45,758 nucleotides of DNA from Paenibacillus sp. OK003 (GCF_900109515.1 NZ_FOBD01000030.1:1-45758), one strand, 5' to 3'; shown: positions 1 to 8,206, counted from the first letter of the stretch. Numbers and translations: made by a program. The notes: a model not told the origin generated them from the sequence alone.

Positions 1-22
1 AGTGGTCAAACCTTCAATCCCT

Positions 23-50
23 CCACCCGCATAGCGGGTGGTTTTTTGTT
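23..50 (+). terminator. Rho-independent terminator of a gene left of the window
   Basis: A perfect 8-bp stem (CCACCCGC at 23-30, GCGGGTGG at 34-41) with a 3-base loop is followed by six T on the plus strand. It would end a plus-strand transcript arriving from outside the window, converging on the eno terminator about 40 bases away. The gene it serves is not visible. Confidence 0.75.
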
Positions 51-87
51 TCGCGCGTTTCACGCACTCAACTGGCTAAAGCCATAA

Positions 88-118
88 TAAAAAAGACAAG
101 CCGGTTACCCGGCTTGCC
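88..118 (-). terminator. Terminator of the glycolytic operon after eno
   Basis: Read on the minus strand, CAAGCCGG and CCGGCTTG pair around a short loop (97-116) and run into a T-rich tail at 94-88. It lies about 20 bases past the eno stop codon, so it is the natural 3' end of the cggR-eno transcript. Confidence 0.85.
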
Positions 119-138
119 TAACGTTGTCGTAAGACAAC

Positions 139-1425
139 TTATTTTTTGAGGTTGTAGAAACCTTTGAGACCATTGTATTGAGCCAGTTCGCCCAGTTGAT
201 CCTCGATGCGGAGCAATTGGTTGTACTTCGCAATACGGTCTGTACGGGAAGGAGCACCCGTTTTGATTTGACCTGCGTTTGTTGCAACAGCGATGTCAGC
301 GATTGTGCTGTCTTCGGACTCACCGGAACGGTGGGAGATTACAGCAGTGTATCCTGCACGTTTAGCCATTTCGATTGCATCGAATGTTTCAGTCAATGTA
401 CCGATTTGGTTCACTTTGATCAGGATGGAGTTACCGATACCTTCTTCGATACCTCTACCCAGACGTTCTGTGTTCGTTACGAACAGGTCATCACCAACGA
501 GTTGTACTTTGTCTCCCAATTTCTCAGTGAGCAATTTCCAACCATCCCAGTCATCTTCGGACATACCGTCTTCGATTGTGATGATTGGGTATTTCTCAAC
601 CCATGAAGCCAGAAGGTCAACATACTCAGCGGAAGTGTAAGATTTACCTTCGCCAGCAAGTGTGTACTTACCATCTTTGTAGAACTCAGTGGAAGCAACG
701 TCCATACCCAGGAATACATCAACGCCTGGTTTGTAACCTGCTTTTTCAATCGCTTCGATGATTGTAGTGATTGCTTCTTCGTTTGAACCAAGGTTCGGTG
801 CGAAACCACCTTCGTCACCTACAGCTGTGTTCAAGCCTTTGGAGCTCAATACGGATTTCAGGTTGTGGAAGATTTCCGCACCTACGCGAAGAGCTTCTTT
901 GAAGCTTGGTGCTCCAACTGGAAGAACCATGAACTCTTGAACGTCGATGTTGTTGTCAGCATGCTCACCACCGTTGATGATGTTCATCATTGGTACTGGC
1001 AGTACTTTAGCGTTGAATCCGCCCAGGTAAACGTACAATGGCAGATCCAGAGCGTCAGCAGCTGCGCGAGCTACTGCCATGGATACAGCCAGGATTGCGT
1101 TAGCACCCAGTTTACCTTTGTTTGGCGTACCATCCAAAGTAATCATCAATTTATCGATACCCAGTTGATCCAATGCATCCATACCGATTACTTCTGGAGC
1201 GATTGTTTCGTTTACGTTTTTAACAGCTTGCAGAACGCCTTTACCCAGGTAACGGGATTTGTCGCCATCGCGAAGCTCAACTGCTTCGTGGGCACCAGTA
1301 GATGCACCAGATGGAACGATTGCGCGTCCGATTGCGCCGGACTCCAGGTATACTTCAACTTCAACTGTAGGGTTACCGCGGGAGTCGAGGACTTCGCGAG
1401 CGTACACGTCAGAAATAATAGTCAT
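139..1425 (-). CDS. eno: Enolase (phosphopyruvate hydratase)
   Basis: Enolase converts 2-phosphoglycerate to phosphoenolpyruvate in cytoplasmic glycolysis. The 428-residue length is normal for the family. Visible active-site elements are the GGEHADN loop (His155), GDEGG (Glu205), metal ligands around Asp242, Glu285 and Asp312, the catalytic lysine in ILIKVNQIGT (Lys337), and the signature SHRSGE around His365. The ATG is preceded by AAAGGAGA at a good distance. It is the last gene of the cggR-gapA-pgk-tpiA-gpmI-eno cluster and is followed by a strong terminator. Unlike the tight tpiA-gpmI junction, eno is separated from gpmI by about 240 bases holding a copy of the structured repeat, so eno levels may be set separately. 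The identification rests on motifs and context and is very secure. Confidence 0.98.
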   Translation of the reverse strand: MTIISDVYAREVLDSRGNPTVEVEVYLESGAIGRAIVPSGASTGAHEAVELRDGDKSRYLGKGVLQAVKNVNETIAPEVIGMDALDQLGIDKLMITLDGTPNKGKLGANAILAVSMAVARAAADALDLPLYVYLGGFNAKVLPVPMMNIINGGEHADNNIDVQEFMVLPVGAPSFKEALRVGAEIFHNLKSVLSSKGLNTAVGDEGGFAPNLGSNEEAITTIIEAIEKAGYKPGVDVFLGMDVASTEFYKDGKYTLAGEGKSYTSAEYVDLLASWVEKYPIITIEDGMSEDDWDGWKLLTEKLGDKVQLVGDDLFVTNTERLGRGIEEGIGNSILIKVNQIGTLTETFDAIEMAKRAGYTAVISHRSGESEDSTIADIAVATNAGQIKTGAPSRTDRIAKYNQLLRIEDQLGELAQYNGLKGFYNLKK

Positions 1426-1450
1426 GAGTGATAATCTCCTTTAAATTTAA

Positions 1451-1655
1451 ATTTATTAAAAATTAGGACCACTTGTGTTTTCCCTTTTCCACTACGTCAG
1501 CAGAATCGTCTTCCGATCGCTGTTATCCCATGATTTCATTGAACTTATTATTAAAAAGTTGAAATCATGTGATAAAGGCGAACGCATTGCTTCTTCAGAC
1601 TATTTCTGCTGCCTTCGTTCGGGGGTAAACTCCAAACTTCCCAATTTCATATATG
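1451..1655 (-). repeat. Structured intergenic repeat, copy 1 (between gpmI and eno)
   Basis: This is one of three related elements in the window, and the most diverged. It shares the core TTCCGATCGCTGTTATCCC (plus strand, from 1511) and GATAAAGGCGAACG (from 1571) with the his-operon copies. Outer arms CAGCAGAA..GTCT (1498-1511) and AGAC..TTCTGCTG (1597-1611) are complementary. An inner hairpin pairs CATGATTTCA (1529-1538) with TGAAATCATG (1560-1569). The other copies have different bases at these places but still pair. It lies inside the glycolytic operon. Strand is given as the transcribed strand. It could be a riboregulator, an mRNA-stability element or a MITE-like repeat; the sequence alone does not decide. 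Confidence 0.75.
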
Positions 1656-1667
1656 TTGTTGCGTAAC

Positions 1668-3212
1668 TTATTTACGGGTAGCGATGACAGATGTACCTGT
1701 CATTTCAGCCGGTTTAGGCAATTGCATCAGGTCAAGAATCGTTGGAGCGATATCCGCGAGGATTCCGCCTTCACGCAGGGTAACATTAGCATCTGTAACG
1801 ATGAATGGAACCGGGTTCGTTGTATGAGCCGTGAACGGACGTCCTTGCTCATCAAACACCATATCCGCGTTACCATGATCCGCAGTAATCAGCACAACGC
1901 CGCCTTTAGCGAGAACTGCATCCACAACACGGCCCATGCATTCGTCCGTTACTTCTACTGCCTTAATCGTAGGCTCCAGCATGCCGGAGTGTCCAACCAT
2001 ATCAGGGTTAGCGAAGTTCAGAATGATGGCGTCATGTTTGTCTGCTTCAATCTCGCGAACACATGCGTCAGCTACTTCATACGCGCTCATCTCCGGCTGC
2101 AAGTCGTACGTTGCAACTTTTGGTGAGTTGATCAGCACGCGTGTTTCGCCCGGAAGCTCAACATCACGACCGCCGCTGAAGAAGAAGGTTACGTGCGGGT
2201 ATTTCTCAGTTTCTGCAATGCGCAATTGTTTCTTGTTGTTCTGTACCAGAACTTCACCCAGCGTGTTGTCGAGGTTTTTAGGCGAGTAAGCCACATAACC
2301 TTCAACGGTCTCGCTGAACAAGGTCAGGCACACGAAGTGCAAGCCCACAGGGAACTTCGGACCGCGGTCGAAACCACGGAAATCCTGGTTCGTGAATACT
2401 TGCGACAGTTGGATCGCACGGTCAGGACGGAAGTTGAGGAAAATGACGGAATCGCCGCTCTCCACCAATCCTACCGGCTGGCCATCTGCTTTAACGATAA
2501 CCGTTGGTTCAACGAATTCGTCAAATACGGATTTTTCATACGATTCTTCAACCGCTTTGATAGGATCAGTGTATTTAGGTCCATCACCATAAACGATGGC
2601 ACGATATGATTTCTCAACACGTTCCCAACGTTTGTCACGGTCCATCGCATAGTAGCGACCTTGAACCGTTGCGATTTGCCCTACACCGACTTCCTCAATT
2701 TTGGCAATCAGCTTCTGCATGAACTCTTTACCGCTATCTGGCATAACATCACGGCCATCCATGAAGGCATGAATGTATACGTCATTCATTTCTTCTTTTT
2801 TGGCGAGATCCAGCATAGCGAACAAGTGGTCGATGTGACTATGTACGCCGCCATCGGACAACAAACCATACAAGTGAAGCTTTTTACCGTTTTGTTTCGC
2901 TTCGCGAACAGCTTTGACAAGTGTTTCATTGTCGTAGAACTCACCGTCACGAATCGATTTGGAGATACGAGTCAAATCCTGGTATACGATCCGGCCGGCA
3001 CCAATGTTCAGGTGACCTACCTCGGAGTTCCCCATTTGCCCTTCCGGCAAACCTACAGCTTCACCGCAAGCAGTGAGCGTTGTGTGTGGGAATTGGCTCA
3101 TAAAACGGTCATAATTCGGTTTCTTGGCTTGCGCTACCGCGTTGCCTTCCTCCGTGTTACGAAGACCAAAGCCGTCCATAATGATCAGTGCTACAGGTTT
3201 TGGAGCTGTCAT
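1668..3212 (-). CDS. gpmI: 2,3-bisphosphoglycerate-independent phosphoglycerate mutase
   Basis: GpmI interconverts 3- and 2-phosphoglycerate using two manganese ions and a phosphoserine intermediate. The 514-residue length fits this alkaline-phosphatase-fold family. The N-terminal metal site IMDGFG (Asp13), the nucleophile region MGNSEVGHLN (Ser63), the conserved FMDGRD and the C-terminal metal cluster TADHGNAD are all visible. The ATG shares one base with the tpiA stop (TAATG), so translation is probably coupled to tpiA. It is not the cofactor-dependent GpmA type, which is unrelated in sequence. The order gpmI-eno matches the B. subtilis gapA operon. Confidence 0.98.
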   Translation of the reverse strand: MTAPKPVALIIMDGFGLRNTEEGNAVAQAKKPNYDRFMSQFPHTTLTACGEAVGLPEGQMGNSEVGHLNIGAGRIVYQDLTRISKSIRDGEFYDNETLVKAVREAKQNGKKLHLYGLLSDGGVHSHIDHLFAMLDLAKKEEMNDVYIHAFMDGRDVMPDSGKEFMQKLIAKIEEVGVGQIATVQGRYYAMDRDKRWERVEKSYRAIVYGDGPKYTDPIKAVEESYEKSVFDEFVEPTVIVKADGQPVGLVESGDSVIFLNFRPDRAIQLSQVFTNQDFRGFDRGPKFPVGLHFVCLTLFSETVEGYVAYSPKNLDNTLGEVLVQNNKKQLRIAETEKYPHVTFFFSGGRDVELPGETRVLINSPKVATYDLQPEMSAYEVADACVREIEADKHDAIILNFANPDMVGHSGMLEPTIKAVEVTDECMGRVVDAVLAKGGVVLITADHGNADMVFDEQGRPFTAHTTNPVPFIVTDANVTLREGGILADIAPTILDLMQLPKPAEMTGTSVIATRK

Positions 3213-3964
3213 TACTTCGCCCCCTCAACAAGCGCGATGAACGAAGCCGGCTGCAAGCTGGCACCGCCAACAAGCGCGCCGTCGATGTCGCTTTGTCCGA
3301 GGTATTCTGTTACGTTCTCAGGTTTAACACTGCCGCCGTATTGAATACGAACTGCATCTGCTACCTTTTGGTCGTACAGATCCTTCACCAGCGTACGGAT
3401 GTAAGCAATAACTTCATTCGCATCTTGGGAAGTGGAGGATTTACCTGTACCAATCGCCCAGATTGGCTCATAAGCGATAACCACTTGTGCTGCTTGCTCT
3501 GCAGACAGACCTGCAAAAGCAGCTTCCGTTTGCACTTTGCACACGTCTTTTGTTTGATCAGCTTCGCGCTCTTCAAGCGTCTCACCAAGACAAAAGATTG
3601 GAGTCAATCCGTGACGGAATGCTGCATGCAACTTTTTATTGACAGTCTCATCGGTTTCCGCAAAATATTGACGGCGCTCCGAGTGACCAATAATGACATA
3701 ATCCACACCCAGGTCTTTCAGCATCACGCCGCTGATTTCACCTGTGAATGCACCGTTGTCTTCAAAATGAAGATTTTGTGCACCAATTTTGATGTTTGTG
3801 CCTTTAACGGCTTCTACCAGAGATGGCAGATTCGTAAACGGTGCGCAAATAACAGTCTCTACGCCTTCAACTTCCGCTTTTCCTTTAACTTCCTGAATGA
3901 AGTCATTGGATTCGGAAACCGTTTTGAACATTTTCCAGTTACCTGCGATAATCGGTGTTCTCAT
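3212..3964 (-). CDS. tpiA: Triosephosphate isomerase
   Basis: TpiA interconverts dihydroxyacetone phosphate and glyceraldehyde 3-phosphate. With the start chosen here the protein has 250 residues. The catalytic residues sit at Lys11 (GNWKMFK), His94 (IIGHSERR) and Glu166 (AYEPIWAIGTG). A longer reading frame begins six codons upstream at 3982, but that ATG has no ribosome site. The internal ATG at 3964 follows AAGGAG by about seven bases and gives the usual family N-terminus MRTPIIAGNWK. Its stop overlaps the gpmI start by one base, and it lies 33 bases behind pgk, so pgk-tpiA-gpmI look like a tightly coupled block. Confidence 0.97.
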   Translation of the reverse strand: MRTPIIAGNWKMFKTVSESNDFIQEVKGKAEVEGVETVICAPFTNLPSLVEAVKGTNIKIGAQNLHFEDNGAFTGEISGVMLKDLGVDYVIIGHSERRQYFAETDETVNKKLHAAFRHGLTPIFCLGETLEEREADQTKDVCKVQTEAAFAGLSAEQAAQVVIAYEPIWAIGTGKSSTSQDANEVIAYIRTLVKDLYDQKVADAVRIQYGGSVKPENVTEYLGQSDIDGALVGGASLQPASFIALVEGAK

Positions 3965-3997
3965 GGTTTTCAACTCCTTCATGCTATAGCTTAAAGC

Positions 3998-5179
3998 TTA
4001 CTTGTCATTCAATGCAACTACGCCAGGAAGCACTTTGCCTTCCATGAACTCGAGCGATGCACCGCCACCTGTAGAGATGTGGTCCATTTTGTCAGCCAAT
4101 TTGAACTTCTCAGCTGCTGCTGCGGAGTCACCGCCACCAATGATGGTGTATGCTTCTGTCTCAGCGCAAGCTTCCGCTACTGCACGAGTGCCGTGGGAGA
4201 AAGGCTCGATTTCAAATACGCCCATTGGTCCATTCCATACAACGAGTTTGGAGTTTTTAACAACGTCAGCATAAATCTCACGTGTTTTAGGACCGATGTC
4301 GATACCTTCCCAATCTGCAGGAATGTCGCCAACTTCAACAATCTTCGTGTTTGCGTTCGCGCTGAAGTCGTCGGAGATAACGATATCAACTGGCAGATAG
4401 AAGTTTTTACCCAGTTTTTTCGCTTTTTCGATAAAGCCCAGAGCTACATCCAGTTTGGACTCATCCAGCAGGGATTGACCTACTTCATAACCTTGAGCCT
4501 TCATGAATGTGTAGGAAAGACCACCACCGATGATTACGTTGTCTGCAATGTTCAACAGGTTGTCGATCACATCGATTTTGTCTTTAACTTTGGAACCACC
4601 GATGATTGCTGTGAAAGGACGCTCAGGGTTGGAGATGGCTTTGCCCAACACTTCAAGTTCTTTCTCCATCAACAGACCGGATACTGCTGGCAACAAGTGA
4701 GCGATACCTTCTGTCGAAGCGTGTGCTCTGTGAGCTGCGCCGAATGCATCGTTAACGAATACGTCAGCCAGTTCAGCAAATTGTTTTGCGAGTTCCGGAT
4801 CGTTTTTCTCTTCGCCTGCATGGAAACGAACGTTCTCAAGCAACAATACGTCGCCGTTGTTCAGTTCAGCGATTTGAGCTTTTACTGTTTCGCCAACGGA
4901 ATCATCCGCTTTAACGACTTTTTTACCGAGCAATTCGGACAAGCGCTCAGCAGCTGGAGTCAAACGCATGGATTCAACCACTTCGCCTTTTGGACGGCCC
5001 ATGTGGCTTGCCAAAATAACTTTAGCGCCTTTTTCGATCAAGTAGTTGATCGTAGGAAGCGTGGCACGAATACGTTTGTCATCTGTAATTTTACCATCTT
5101 CGAGCGGCACATTAAAATCTACACGGACAAATGCCCGTTTTCCTGTCAATTCGATATCGCGTACACTTTTTTTGTTCAT
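3998..5179 (-). CDS. pgk: Phosphoglycerate kinase
   Basis: Pgk transfers phosphate from 1,3-bisphosphoglycerate to ADP, the first ATP-making step of glycolysis. The 393-residue product shows the substrate-binding N-terminus RVDFNVPLEDG, the HMGRPKG loop, the hinge and the C-terminal nucleotide loop GGGDSAAAAEKF. The start is the ATG at 5179, because AGGAGG lies nine bases upstream. A frame seven codons longer (from 5200) starts upstream of that ribosome site and is rejected. It lies about 150 bases behind gapA, with a strong hairpin in that gap, and 33 bases ahead of tpiA. Confidence 0.97.
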   Translation of the reverse strand: MNKKSVRDIELTGKRAFVRVDFNVPLEDGKITDDKRIRATLPTINYLIEKGAKVILASHMGRPKGEVVESMRLTPAAERLSELLGKKVVKADDSVGETVKAQIAELNNGDVLLLENVRFHAGEEKNDPELAKQFAELADVFVNDAFGAAHRAHASTEGIAHLLPAVSGLLMEKELEVLGKAISNPERPFTAIIGGSKVKDKIDVIDNLLNIADNVIIGGGLSYTFMKAQGYEVGQSLLDESKLDVALGFIEKAKKLGKNFYLPVDIVISDDFSANANTKIVEVGDIPADWEGIDIGPKTREIYADVVKNSKLVVWNGPMGVFEIEPFSHGTRAVAEACAETEAYTIIGGGDSAAAAEKFKLADKMDHISTGGGASLEFMEGKVLPGVVALNDK

Positions 5180-5281
5180 CTGTATTTCCTCCGCACCCAT
5201 GTATTTGTCGGACCAATCAAGGGCCCAAATCCCTTGTCAATCCTGGTGTTTTTGAGAAATTTGCAAAATGTTGATATATAA

Positions 5282-5313
5282 AGAGCGGAAACAATAGCAT
5301 CTGTTTCCGCTCT
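5282..5313 (-). terminator. Hairpin in the gapA-pgk gap, possible partial terminator
   Basis: A perfect 12-bp inverted repeat (AGAGCGGAAACA at 5282-5293, TGTTTCCGCTCT at 5302-5313) with an 8-base loop lies 16 bases past the gapA stop. On the minus strand it is followed by only a short T-rich tail (TTTATATAT), so it may terminate only part of the transcripts or protect the 3' end of cggR-gapA mRNA. Either would make gapA more abundant than the downstream genes, as is known for B. subtilis gapA. The effect here is inferred. Confidence 0.65.
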
Positions 5314-5328
5314 ATGTTATTGCAGATA

Positions 5329-6336
5329 TTACTTGATCATTTTTGCAAAGTGCTCCAAAGTGCGAACCAGTTGAGCAGTGTAGGACATTTCATTGTCATA
5401 CCAAGCTACAGTTTTAACCAATTGTTGGTCGCCAACAGTCAGAACTTTAGTTTGAGTTGCATCAAACAGGGAACCGAAAGTGATACCTTGGATATCGGAA
5501 GATACGATTTCGTCTTCTGTGTATCCGAAAGTTTGTGGATCGGAAGCTTCTTTCATTACTGCGTTAACTTCTTCAGCAGTAACTTTTTTACCTAATACAG
5601 TTACGAGCTCAGTCAGGGAACCAGTAGCTACTGGTACACGTTGAGCTGCACCGTCGAGTTTACCTTGCAGTTCTGGAATAACCAAACCGATTGCTTTAGC
5701 AGCACCAGTTGTGTTAGGGATGATGTTTTCAGCTGCTGCGCGAGCACGACGGAAGTCACCTTTAGGGTGTGGAGCATCCAATGTGTTTTGGTCGCCAGTG
5801 TAAGCGTGAATTGTAGTCATCAAACCTTGAACGATTCCGAATTTGTCTTGCAGAGTTTTTGCCATAGGTGCCAGGCAGTTTGTTGTGCAAGATGCGCCGG
5901 AGATTACAGTTTCAGTACCGTCGAGGATTTCATGGTTTACGTTGTAAACGATGGTTTTCATGTCGCCAGTAGCTGGTGCGGAGATAACAACTTTCTTAGC
6001 TCCACCTTTCAAGTGTTTCTCAGCTGCTTCTTTCGTTGTGAAGAAACCAGTACATTCCAGAACGATATCTACGCCCAGGTCGCCCCAAGGAAGTTCTTCT
6101 GGGTTACGGTTAGCCAATACTTTAACTTCTTTACCGTTCACTTTGAAGAAGCCATCGTGTACTTCAACATCGCCATCGAAGCGACCTTGAGTTGTATCAT
6201 ATTTGAGCAAATGAGCCAGCATTTTAGCATCAGTCAAGTCGTTGATTGCTACAACTTCAATGCCCTCTACATTTTGAATACGGCGGAATGCCAAACGACC
6301 AATACGTCCAAAACCGTTAATACCTACTTTAATCAT
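5329..6336 (-). CDS. gapA: NAD-dependent glyceraldehyde-3-phosphate dehydrogenase
   Basis: GapA oxidises glyceraldehyde 3-phosphate to 1,3-bisphosphoglycerate. The 335 residues include the nucleotide-binding GINGFGRIGR, the catalytic cysteine in SGASCTTNCLAP (Cys150) and the partner His177 in TTIHAYTGDQ. The acidic INDLTD at 32-36 is the pattern of the NAD-using, glycolytic GapA rather than the NADP-using GapB. The start follows GGGAGGAA by about nine bases. It lies 107 bases behind cggR; that gap carries a small GACGG/CCGTC hairpin (6395-6410), a place where the B. subtilis transcript is cut. CggR is expected to regulate it. Confidence 0.98.
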   Translation of the reverse strand: MIKVGINGFGRIGRLAFRRIQNVEGIEVVAINDLTDAKMLAHLLKYDTTQGRFDGDVEVHDGFFKVNGKEVKVLANRNPEELPWGDLGVDIVLECTGFFTTKEAAEKHLKGGAKKVVISAPATGDMKTIVYNVNHEILDGTETVISGASCTTNCLAPMAKTLQDKFGIVQGLMTTIHAYTGDQNTLDAPHPKGDFRRARAAAENIIPNTTGAAKAIGLVIPELQGKLDGAAQRVPVATGSLTELVTVLGKKVTAEEVNAVMKEASDPQTFGYTEDEIVSSDIQGITFGSLFDATQTKVLTVGDQQLVKTVAWYDNEMSYTAQLVRTLEHFAKMIK

Positions 6337-6394
6337 GAGTAAGTTCCTCCCAAGTTTTGATTGATTTTTTTATGAAGCTTATATATTCAAGACA

Positions 6395-6410
6395 GACGGT
6401 GAAGTCCGTC
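6395..6410 (-). other. Small hairpin between cggR and gapA
   Basis: GACGG (6395-6399) and CCGTC (6406-6410) form a five-base-pair stem in the 107-base gap upstream of gapA. In B. subtilis the cggR-gapA mRNA is cut in this region and the gapA part is stabilised by a 5' stem-loop. A similar role here is only an inference from position; the stem is short. Confidence 0.35.
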
Positions 6411-6443
6411 AAGACAACAATGGTTGTGATGCAAAATAAAACC

Positions 6444-7469
6444 TTATTCCATTTCGGCGACGATGACTTCAGCAGCAGCCTCATCAATAATCAGAATATC
6501 TTCCTGACCAAATCGCAGGACCGAATGTATGGCAGCAGCCTTGCTCTTGCCGCCTGCAATCCCAATCACCACATCGGTGCGTTCAATATCCTGGAGTCGC
6601 ATGCCCAGCGTAAGCATGGTATGTACCACCTCACCCTGATCATTAAAGTAATAACCGAAGGATTCAGATACGGCCCCTTGCTCCTGAAGTTCATCTATGA
6701 TCTCTGTCGCAAGTTTGCGGCGCCGCGCCATCTCAACGGCATCACCGATTCCATGAATGACGATCCGTGATTTTCGGATCAGCTGCAGAATCTCCTGAAC
6801 ACTCGGGTCCTGGATTAGTGATTCGTAGGCATGATCACTAAGCAAATCCGGTACATGCAGGAGTTTGTATTGAGCTCCTACCCGTTTTGCCATCGTGGAT
6901 GCAATCGTATTGGCCTGAATTTCAAGGCTTTCGCCTAGCCCACCGCGTGCCGGTACAAACCAGACACCTTTCAGCGATGTTGGCGGAGTCAGTTGCTCTG
7001 CCACTCCAGCCGTTGTTGAACCGCCAGTAACAGCGACAACATCGTTATCAGTCATAATATTACCCAGAGCCTTCGCTCCGGCTCTGCCCAGTTCCCGTTT
7101 GGCAAATGGAGAAATGTCCGAATCGCCGGGAACCACAACTACCTTTTGCAGACCGTAGGCTTGCTTGATGCGCTCTTCCAGTTCGGATAATCCAAACAGC
7201 TCTTTGGCGACGGGTTCCAACTGCTGCAGCAATTCATGCCCTGCCTCACTGATCTTCATCCCTGCACTGTCAATTTCAATAAGTCCCTGAGCCTTTAACA
7301 AATCGGTCTCAGCCCTCAGAACCCGCTCGGTCATCTGCATGGAATTAGCTAACGTTCTTCGTCCGATCACATCCGATAACATGATCTGGTGCAGAATCGT
7401 ATACCTCTTCTTCAAGACATCCATGAGATCAGGCAGAAGCTGCTTTTGCACTTCTAAAATCGTTCGCAT
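6444..7469 (-). CDS. cggR: Central glycolytic genes regulator, SorC family
   Basis: CggR represses the glycolytic operon and is released by fructose-1,6-bisphosphate. The 341-residue protein has an N-terminal winged-helix region (about residues 30-80, with RRTLANSMQMTERVLRAE as the likely recognition part) and a SorC-type sugar-phosphate domain with VVVVPGDSD and AVTGGSTTAGVAEQL. The ATG at 7469 is preferred because GGGAG lies about nine bases before it. A GTG three codons earlier sits directly on that site and is unlikely. It is the first gene of the operon, as in B. subtilis, so it is autoregulated. A promoter and a tandem operator lie just upstream. Confidence 0.95.
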   Translation of the reverse strand: MRTILEVQKQLLPDLMDVLKKRYTILHQIMLSDVIGRRTLANSMQMTERVLRAETDLLKAQGLIEIDSAGMKISEAGHELLQQLEPVAKELFGLSELEERIKQAYGLQKVVVVPGDSDISPFAKRELGRAGAKALGNIMTDNDVVAVTGGSTTAGVAEQLTPPTSLKGVWFVPARGGLGESLEIQANTIASTMAKRVGAQYKLLHVPDLLSDHAYESLIQDPSVQEILQLIRKSRIVIHGIGDAVEMARRRKLATEIIDELQEQGAVSESFGYYFNDQGEVVHTMLTLGMRLQDIERTDVVIGIAGGKSKAAAIHSVLRFGQEDILIIDEAAAEVIVAEME

Positions 7470-7518
7470 GCTTTCCACTCCCGCAAGCTTCTCGTTCCAA
7501 GCTCTCTTTCATGGCCCT

Positions 7519-7549
7519 AAAACGTCCCGGTTTAACTTTTTAAGTCCCA
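7519..7549 (-). promoter_or_regulatory. Candidate CggR operator (tandem GGGAC repeats)
   Basis: Two GGGAC motifs on the minus strand (7548-7544 and 7528-7524) are exactly 20 bases apart. The B. subtilis CggR operator is a direct repeat of CGGGAC-N6-TGTC with a 20-base period, so the spacing matches; the TGTC parts are not well kept. The site begins just downstream of the proposed start of transcription, where a bound repressor would block elongation. Confidence 0.6.
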
Positions 7550-7554
7550 CGTCT

Positions 7555-7583
7555 ATTCTACCTAAAACTGACGCGACATGCAA
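7555..7583 (-). promoter_or_regulatory. Promoter of the cggR-eno operon
   Basis: On the minus strand, a -35 TTGCAT (7583-7578) and a -10 TAGAAT (7560-7555) are separated by exactly 17 bases, a good SigA promoter. Transcription would start near 7548, inside or just before the candidate CggR operator and about 80 bases ahead of the cggR ATG. Confidence 0.7.
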
Positions 7584-7845
7584 GTGTTTCGAAGCGATGA
7601 TTCGACACGTTTCAGGCGTTTGTACGCGCCTATTTTCACAATGTCATACTACTCTGATCGAGAACAACCTGTTCTATACCATATATAGAAGCAAAGTAAA
7701 TTTCTCATCTACATATTGCTTGCTGTTGTTTTTCATATGGCATATCCAAAACCTTTTTTAGCATTTACCTATTTACGCTCTTTATCCACTTATCTTCATC
7801 ATGATCAATTTCAGGGTAATCCAAACCAAAACAGCGAACATCTGC
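7584..7845. other. Intergenic stretch without recognisable feature
   Basis: This is AT-rich, divergently oriented spacer between the cggR promoter (minus) and the tRNA-Arg promoter (plus). Short reading frames cross it but have no ribosome site and no family resemblance. Nothing further is seen here. Confidence 0.5.
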
Positions 7846-7874
7846 TTGCAATTCAATTACTCATGAGCTATAAT
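7846..7874 (+). promoter_or_regulatory. Promoter of tRNA-Arg
   Basis: A -35 TTGCAA (7846-7851), a 17-base spacer and a perfect -10 TATAAT (7869-7874) lie on the plus strand about 78 bases before the tRNA-Arg gene. Confidence 0.7.
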
Positions 7875-7952
7875 CACTATTGCTGTCACATCTTTGAAAC
7901 TTCTAATTCAAAAGTGATTTTATGCAACTATGTTTGCAGCAATAATCAATGT

Positions 7953-8027
7953 GCGCCCGTGGTCCAATGGATATGACGTAGGCCTCCGAAGCCTGAGATC
8001 CAAGTTCGATTCTTGGCGGGCGCGCCA
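7953..8027 (+). tRNA. tRNA-Arg (anticodon CCG)
   Basis: The 75-base cloverleaf has acceptor arms GCGCCCG/CGGGCGC, a TTCGATT T-loop with a 5-bp stem CCAAG/CTTGG, and an anticodon loop CTCCGAA at 7984-7990 giving anticodon CCG, which reads CGG. The 3' CCA is encoded (8025-8027). It stands alone on the plus strand with its own promoter and terminator. Confidence 0.95.
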
Positions 8028-8062
8028 TTCTTAATTAGTAGCTCATAACCCTTTTAACCAAT

Positions 8063-8087
8063 GAAACCGGATAGGTTTCTTTTTTTT
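8063..8087 (+). terminator. Terminator of tRNA-Arg
   Basis: GAAACC (8063-8068) pairs with GGTTTC (8074-8079) and is followed by eight T on the plus strand, about 35 bases past the tRNA. It insulates the tRNA from clpP. Confidence 0.75.
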
Positions 8088-8096
8088 CAAACTTAG

Positions 8097-8113
8097 TTTG
8101 ACTTTCTTTGACT
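8097..8113 (+). promoter_or_regulatory. CtsR operator at the clpP promoter
   Basis: The direct repeat TTTGACTTTCTTTGACT is the reverse complement of the known CtsR heptad tandem (RGTCAAA-NAN-RGTCAAA) with no mismatch. Its second heptad contains the clpP -35 hexamer, so bound CtsR would exclude RNA polymerase. This predicts heat- and protein-stress induction of clpP, as in other Bacillota. Confidence 0.9.
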
Positions 8114-8136
8114 TTTTGTTTGGAATTGTTTATGAT
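8108..8136 (+). promoter_or_regulatory. SigA promoter of clpP
   Basis: The -35 TTGACT (8108-8113) and -10 TATGAT (8131-8136) are separated by 17 bases. The start would fall near 8143, about 64 bases before the clpP start. The CtsR box overlaps the -35. Confidence 0.85.
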
Positions 8137-8206
8137 GTGGGTAATACGGTAACAGTTTATATATAAACACCAATTTAACATTTACATTTCTGAGGAGGTT
8201 TTTCAC

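Noticed and set aside
1475..1666. 63-codon plus-strand frame between gpmI and eno
   Set aside because: It is entirely inside repeat copy 1 with no start signal.
3188..3994. 268-codon plus-strand frame
   Set aside because: Antisense of tpiA and the end of gpmI.
4079..5281. 400-codon open frame on the plus strand
   Set aside because: It is the exact antisense of pgk, with no ribosome site and a Cys/Phe-rich composition unlike a real protein.
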